64,000 bases of DNA from Tetracentron sinense (lineage: Eukaryota; Streptophyta; Magnoliopsida; Trochodendrales; Trochodendraceae), in NCBI GenBank assembly GCA_015143295.1, contig CM026571.1, forward strand, positions 34,066,505 to 34,130,504, given 5' to 3'. Shown here one piece after another: positions 58,501 through 64,000 of this stretch (position 1 is its first letter; each line of letters starts with the position of its first letter). The notes under the pieces are model-generated. The model was given only the letters and a program-made list of their open reading frames with translations, did not search any database and was not told the origin of the DNA. Made by a program: the position numbers and the translations under genes.

Positions 58501-59475
58501 TTAATCAATTATTGAGCTTGTATTTCTTATGTAAGCACCTCCACAGATTGCTCTGGGACATTCTTACCCTGGCTTACCCATTGTTATCCCATTGACCCTA
58601 AACAGGAAATACATTGGAATTGCGTGACGTAAGATATCCATGTTGCAATTGAATCCCAGTGTATGAACATTAACCATTACGGATCCCGCCACATGAACTT
58701 TTAAATTCGATTTATCCTTCCAAATACATTATCCCTAATGGGCCTTCGAGATTGACATACTATCTAACCCATAGCCCATTGCAAATCATCTGGGTTTCCA
58801 AGACTTATGATTAAGTCATGAAAAACAATTTCTCATGAAAAACATTTTGAGAAAATCTTTTTATAAGTATAATACCTTTCAATAAAAGTATATTTCAAAA
58901 CTTATTTTGTTTTCAAAATCACCTGTGCAGGATTTGAATTTAATCAACTGTCTTACCCTGAATCAAAACTGTCAGATCACTGCTTAGTCATAGATGAACA
59001 CATCAGATCTAAGGATCATTGAAACTGTTCAATGTGAATGAGAGACCAACTATCTGATAGTATGTTTATGCAAGATGTCTCTCATTGAATACAATCAGTT
59101 AGTGTACATTTAAGCACCCATATGCTGATGTGTAGTCTCCACTACAATAGTTCGAGATAGAATTACATCTCAACTTAGAGAACATCTTAGCATTCTGGCA
59201 GCCATATAAGTGAAGTGCCTAGCTTCACCCACAGCTGTGACTATATAAGGTATAAGAAACTGGAAAGTTATATGTGCCTGTAATAATCTAATCACATAAC
59301 TTTCCTACAATATATCATATGGACCTTTATCGATATCTCATATCGTATAGATCATCTCATGATCATGGTCAATTGCCCATAATGAATACACAATAGATTA
59401 AGAAGAAGTCTTTATTAATCAAATTAATAAGAATCTAACAATCTAAATGACTTTTTTGGGCATCATGTCTAACAA
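55537..59475 (-). mobile_element. Minus-strand copia copy A: 5' LTR, leader and start of gag
   Basis: Reading on the minus strand: 5' LTR 57397-59475 (TGTTAGACATGATGCCC to GATCCCTCTACA, 2079 bp), primer site TGGTATCAGAGC (57383-57394), leader 57382-55701, and gag start MTGLHPLTKILRDENSVGTNY at 55700. Gag is cut at about 55537, where Tat sequence begins. The rest of this copy is missing. On the right it borders Tat gag, so it inserted in a Tat element and was then truncated. Confidence 0.85.
57383..57394 (-). other. copia primer-binding site (initiator tRNA-Met)
   Basis: TGGTATCAGAGC on the minus strand, two bases inside the LTR end. It is a perfect match to the usual site. Confidence 0.92.
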
Positions 59476-59897
59476 TACCCACCTCCAACTTTACTACACA
59501 GATATGTTGGAACACGAGGACAATGGCCATTTGTTAATTTGGTGCTTCCAAAAGAGTTTGAAGGGGGCAGCCCTTATATGGTTCACTTCCCTCGACATGG
59601 GACAATTCAAAACATGGAAGAATCTAATCAGCACATTCCTTGAGCAATTTTCGTTAAACATGGAGTTATTACATCAAAAAAGAGACTTAAAGCAAATGAC
59701 TCAGAAAAGCGATGAACCATTCATGGAATATGCTGCCAGATGGAGAGAGATGGCATCTAGGATGAAGGTATCTCTGACAGATGAGGAACTCATCTCTACG
59801 TTCTTGGCAACACTCATGCCACCTTATTCGACTCTTATAATAGCTCTACCAGCTACCGACTTTCCCAGTATCGCCAAGAGTGGAGTTAAGATCGAGT
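59476..59897 (+). pseudogene. gag: Tat gag fragment 1
   Basis: An open frame with HLQLYYTDMLEHEDNGHLLI, LKGAALIWFTSLDMGQFKTW, FLEQFSLNMELLHQKRDLKQM and EPFMEYAARWREMASRMKV. This is the Ty3 gag capsid region in its Tat form. The start is lost at the copia copy A LTR and the end at the copia copy B LTR remnant. The same sequence recurs at 63853-64000. Confidence 0.85.
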
Positions 59898-60080
59898 GAA
59901 TTCATAATAGAAAAAGAAGATATCATTATTAATCTAATCAATAAAAATCTTGCAATCTAAATGAATTTTCAGGGCATAATGTCCAACAATCTCCCACTTG
60001 CCCTTAAAGTCATTGTGACATAGATTTCAATCACATATTATCTAAATGTGTTACAAATATTTTATTTGATAAAGCTTTGG

Positions 60081-61466
60081 TCATCGGGTCAGCAACATTA
60101 AGTTGAGACTTAATCTTTGTAACAACAATGTCTTGTCTTTTAATAATCTCACGAATGAGATGATACTTCCTCTCTCCATGAGATCTTCAGATTGAAAAGT
60201 AAGCACATAATCCCTAATCCTTTTCAGGTACTTCATGATGTGCTTCACAGCAGTCCATTGATTGACTCCTGGATTGTTTTGGAACCGACTTACAACTCTT
60301 ACTGCATGACAGATATCCAGTCTGGTACATAACATGTCATACATGAGGCTCCCAACTGCCGAAGCATATGGGCACCTCTTTATCTGCTCGATCTCATCAA
60401 CTAACATAGGGGCCATCTTTTTAGATAAAGTAACACCATGTCTAAAAGGAATGAGTGTTGTCTTACAATCACTCATATTGTACCTAGACAAAATCTAGTC
60501 TATGTAGGAAGTTTGGCTGAATCCCAACATTTGGCATTTTCTATCTCTCAGAATCTTTATTCCGAGAATATAGGATGCCTCTTCCAAATCTTTCATTGAG
60601 AAATGCTGAGAAAGCCATATCTTGACTGATGACAACATCCCTACATCATTCCTAGTGAGTAGGATGTCATCTACATAAAGAATTAGGTATACTACCGCCC
60701 TCCCACTGTCCTTCTTGTATATACAAGATTCCTCTAAATTCTTTTGGAATCCAAATTCTTTTATGGAAAGATCAAATCTTTGGTTCCAGCTTCTTGAAGG
60801 TTGTTTCAAACCATATATCAACTTGTTGAGTTTGCATACCATGTTCTCCTGGTTAGGAGTAATAAAGCCCTCTGGTTGCTTCATATAGATGTCTTCATCT
60901 AACATTCCGTTAAGGAAAACAGTTTTGACATCCATTTGCCATATCTCATAGTCATGGTGTGCAGCTATAGCTAGCATTATCCTGATGGATTTAAGCGTAG
61001 CTACAGGTGAAAATGTATCCTCATAATCAACTCCTTGAATTTGAGTATAACCTTTTGTAACAAGTCTAGCTTTATAGGTCTCCATGTTACCATCGGCACC
61101 CTTCTTCCTTTTGTAAATCTATTCGCATCCAATTGACCTTATACCATCTGGTGGATCTACTAAAGTCCAGACACCGTTGTCATACATGGAATCTATTTCA
61201 GCATTCATGGCTTTATTCTATTGAGATGCATCTACAACTAATGTAGCTTCCTGATAAGTGTTAGGATCCGTATCTTCATCATCAGGGGTAACAAGATAAA
61301 CTTCATTATTGTAATACTGAAGTCTATCCAGTGGTCTAGAAACTCTTTCTGACCTTCTCAGTGGAATAAAATTAGGAGAAATTAAAGTGGAAGGATTAGG
61401 TTCGGGTTGAATACTGGTTGAGTCGTCTTTCATCTCATGAAAATCAACCTTTTTAAGGTGATCCAT
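60081..61466 (-). pseudogene. pol: copia reverse transcriptase (copy B)
   Basis: Minus strand: [38 protein letters not shown] and the catalytic YVDDILLTRND (about 60670). A single TAG breaks YID-ILSRYNM at 60492-60494. MYDMLCTRLDICHAV follows, and QSEDL is then joined directly to the RNase H tail ERKYHLIREII in a shifted frame, the same deletion as in the plus-strand copy. Confidence 0.9.
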
Positions 61467-62141
61467 TTCTTCCTACAAGAAAGTGGCATGAAGTCTAACA
61501 ACTATTGTTTGGTCTGCCTTGGAGTAGAAATAGAAACTCTTAGTTTTTTTTGGATATCCTACAAAATTCCATTTCTTTGTCCTAGATTCTAACTTAGTGG
61601 GTTCGAGTTTGCGAACGTGCGCAGGACAACCCTATACCCTTAGATGTTGTAAACTAGGTTTTCGCCCAGTCCACAATTCATAGGATGTAACCAGAATAGA
61701 CTTAGATGGAACCCGGTTCAGAATATAAATGGCAATTTGTATAGCATATCCCCAAATATATGAAGGAACATCAGCATGGCTCATCATAGAGCGAACCATA
61801 TCTAATAAGGTCCAGTTTCTTCTTTCAGAAACTCCATTTTGTTGAGGAGAGGTAGGACTTGTCCATTGCGAGATAATCTCATTATCCCTTAAGTAATCCA
61901 TAAACTCGTTGGTGAGGTATTCATCACCTCGATCTGATCGAAGTGTCTTTATAGATTTGTCAGTTTGATTCTCAACTTCTAATCTAAATTCTTTGAACTT
62001 TTCAAATGTGTCAGATTTGTGTTGCATCAAGTAGACATATCCATATCTGGAATAGTCATCGGTAAATGTGACAAAATACCGGTATTGACCTCGTGCAACA
62101 ATGTTAAATGGACCACATACATCACTATGTATTAGTCTCAA
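61467..62141 (-). pseudogene. pol: copia integrase core (copy B)
   Basis: RLIHSDVCGPFN, TLRSDRGDEYL and SPQQNGVSERRN carry the three acidic catalytic residues. The frame is joined to the upstream ORF across one TAG at 62160-62162. Downstream the linker (LRRSERVSRP) leads to RT. It is largely open, so it serves as reference for the copy at 37388-38365. Confidence 0.9.
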
Positions 62142-62162
62142 CTTTTCTTCGGCTCTTCCTAC

Positions 62163-62850
62163 CTATTTAGGGTAAGGCTTGTTGGTCATCTTCCCTTCGA
62201 GACAAGACTCGCAAGTAGGGAGTGGTTCTACCTTAAGGAAATCAAGGGGACCATCTGTTACTAACCTCTTGATCCTATCAAGATTAATGTGACCAAGTTT
62301 CTTATGCCAAAGATAAGTAGACTCAGTGCAATGTCTCTTCATTCCAGACATTCTAGATGATGAGACATTGTCACTTTGCAGACATTCATTATTTACCAAT
62401 GAAAATATTAAATAAAGACCATTAATGAGATTACCAGTTATCAAGACCATTCCATCTTTCTTAATTTCAACAATTGAATTAAAAACGATAGAAAATCCAT
62501 AAAATAAGAGTCTAGATACTGAAATCAAATTACGAAGTGCAGAAGGCACATAAAAGCAGTCTTCTAAAATTATTGTCTTTCCATTAGGTAAATAAAGAGT
62601 AAACAAGCCGATTGACTTCATTGCAACATTTGCACCGGAGCCAACTTTAAGCTTCTGCTCCTGTTTGTTCGGCTTTCTGGTTTCCTTAAACCCCAGCAAA
62701 CAATTGCATACGTGTACAGTGGATCCAGAATCCACGCACCATGAGTTAGGAGGACCGTCTAGAAAGTTAGACTCATCAGTAATAAGTACTTCAAAGCATC
62801 TTATACCTTGAGTACTTTCGCCACCCTTCTTAAGAGTTGCGAGATAAGTC
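62163..62850 (-). pseudogene. pol: copia protease and GAG-pre-integrase (copy B)
   Basis: DSGSTVHVCN is the aspartic protease active site. DCFYVPSALRNLISVSRLL and [18 protein letters not shown] give the GAG-pre-integrase domain with its His, and CESCLEGKM has the Cys pair. This part is missing from the plus-strand copia between 24873 and 37388. Confidence 0.88.
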
Positions 62851-63662
62851 CTACAGTTCCTCTTCCAGTGGCCTATTTTACCACAGTGGAAACACTTTCC
62901 ATTACCTTTGTTTTCCTTGCTAGCTTTTCCTAAAGAACCTTTGGCAACTCTTGCCTTACCTTTATTGTCTTTAAACTTTCCTTTGCCTTTATTCCCTTTT
63001 CTAAACTTTTTAGATTTCTTGGAGGTATCAGGTTTATCGACGATTAAAGTTTCAACTTTAGTTGACTATTTGATCAAATCTTCTGCAGCCATAAGTGCGT
63101 TCATAAGCTCACTAAGTGACATTTCACTCTTGTTCATGTTATAATTTAACACGAACGAATTGAAGGACGAAGGGAGTGACTGCAAAACAATGTCAACTTG
63201 AGTGATGGCATCCATCTGTCCACCAAGAATTTCCAGTTCATTCAATAAGCCCATCATCTTTATGATGTGCTCCCTGACTGGAGTTCCCTCAGCCATCTTA
63301 GTGTTAACAAGGGATTTCAACTTTTCTTTTCGAGCTGACCTATTTTGCTCACCAAACATCTCATGAAGGTTTTGCAAAATGTCAAAAGCCTTATCCATGT
63401 GTTCATGCTGGCTTTGGAAAATATTAGACATCGAAGCCAGTATGTAACACTTGGTCATCTGATTGGACCTCTCCCAGTGCTCTACTTCAGCCTTTTGGGC
63501 CGGTGAAGCATCTGGAGGAATTTCGGGCTTAGGTGTCTTAAGACATAGGTCAAGGTTATCCCCGGCAAATACAATTCTAATCTTTCTTTTCTAATCTACA
63601 TATTTAGTTCCAACTAACTTTTCATCACGAAGAATTTCAGTCAATGGGTGTAGGCCTATCAT
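62851..63662 (-). pseudogene. gag: copia gag with zinc knuckle (copy B)
   Basis: From ATG 63662 (MIGLHPLTEIL), with a TGG-to-TAG-type stop near 63594 and another after AAEDLIK (63066). Conserved region TPVREHIIKMMGLLNEL, LQSLPSSFNSFVLNYNMNK. A lysine-rich stretch leads to the CX2CX4HX4C knuckle CFHCGKIGHWKRNC at about 62870. Gag forms the particle and binds RNA. Confidence 0.87.
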
Positions 63663-63852
63663 GATCAAATCAAATGATAAAATAGATAGTATTAGGGATC
63701 TATTGTGTTCATTAATATCAATTAGATTATGGGTCTATTTCTAATGGTATTGCCAATTTGGGAAGAATCAATTGGCATCGAAAACCTAGATACTGGCTTA
63801 TGTAGTCCTGCCTTTGGGCACATCATTACATTGCCTTAAATAGGCAGATAAA

Positions 63853-64000
63853 ATCAATCACCTTAAGCAATTTTTGTTTAACATGGAGTTATTACCTCAA
63901 AAAGAGACTTAGAGCAAATGACTCAGAAAATAGATGAACCATTCATGGAATATGCTGCCAGATGGAGAGAGATGGCATCTAGGATGAAGGTATCTCTGTC
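63853..64000 (+). pseudogene. gag: Tat gag fragment 2 (runs off the window)
   Basis: Matches 59620-59780 almost base for base (MELLPQKETXSK...EPFMEYAARWREMASRMKVSL), with a small deletion at the junction and other changes. It is a second copy of the same gag segment, on the right of copia copy B. Confidence 0.8.

Larger units (their letters stand above)
59898..63852 (-). mobile_element. Minus-strand copia copy B: gag to truncated 3' LTR
   Basis: Contains a 91-bp 3' LTR remnant (59898-59988), a polypurine tract, RNase H tail, RT, integrase, protease, zinc knuckle, gag, and leader cut at about 63852. Both ends are truncations into Tat gag sequence. It is the best-preserved copia coding region in the window but has several stops. 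Confidence 0.85.

Overview
The window is a stretch of repeat-dense nuclear DNA from a flowering plant. It consists almost entirely of long terminal repeat (LTR) retrotransposons nested in one another. I found no host gene, no structural RNA gene and no bacterial-type feature. The plant assignment rests on an Athila-type element primed by tRNA-Asp, Tat-type Ty3 elements primed by tRNA-Arg, chromoviruses with a chromodomain, Ty1/copia elements primed by initiator tRNA-Met, and TG...CA LTRs with 5-bp target-site duplications (TSDs). The species cannot be named from this evidence.

Layout. 1-4601 is the 3' internal end of a Tat-like element, interrupted by a solo chromovirus LTR (783-3164, TSD GTTTA). 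Its 3' LTR starts at 4602 and ends at 18531. That LTR is split by a complete minus-strand Athila element (5091-16174, TSD ACAGC) whose two 1715-bp LTRs differ at nine sites. 18532-20351 is LTR-like sequence I cannot assign. A plus-strand copia element begins at 20352 and its pieces run to 45243. Inside it are a minus-strand chromovirus remnant (24874-37391) and four chromovirus solo LTRs plus one copia solo LTR, most with exact TSDs, two of them nested inside another LTR. 45244-51366 holds a Tat LTR fragment fused to a decayed plus-strand chromovirus with its 3' LTR. 51372-64000 is a broken Tat element (LTR end, primer site, a solo Athila-like LTR, an ORF upstream of gag, gag pieces) carrying two truncated minus-strand copia copies.

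Most coding regions are decayed. The exception is Athila. Its gag-protease and RT-RNaseH-integrase are long and open, with the expected catalytic residues, and are separated by a single in-frame TAA.

The most unusual signal lies in the chromovirus LTRs, which share a layout. In order they carry: short palindromes 45-70 bp upstream of a TATA-like box; a GT splice-donor-like site; tandem short hairpins whose stems change in a compensated way; and a roughly 40-codon ORF starting ATGTCGGCAGGT that encodes an acidic peptide with the core PWVEEEY. Six LTRs of different families retain this peptide, with many third-position codon changes between them. This is a candidate undescribed LTR-encoded micropeptide, possibly coupled to splicing. 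Its function is unknown.
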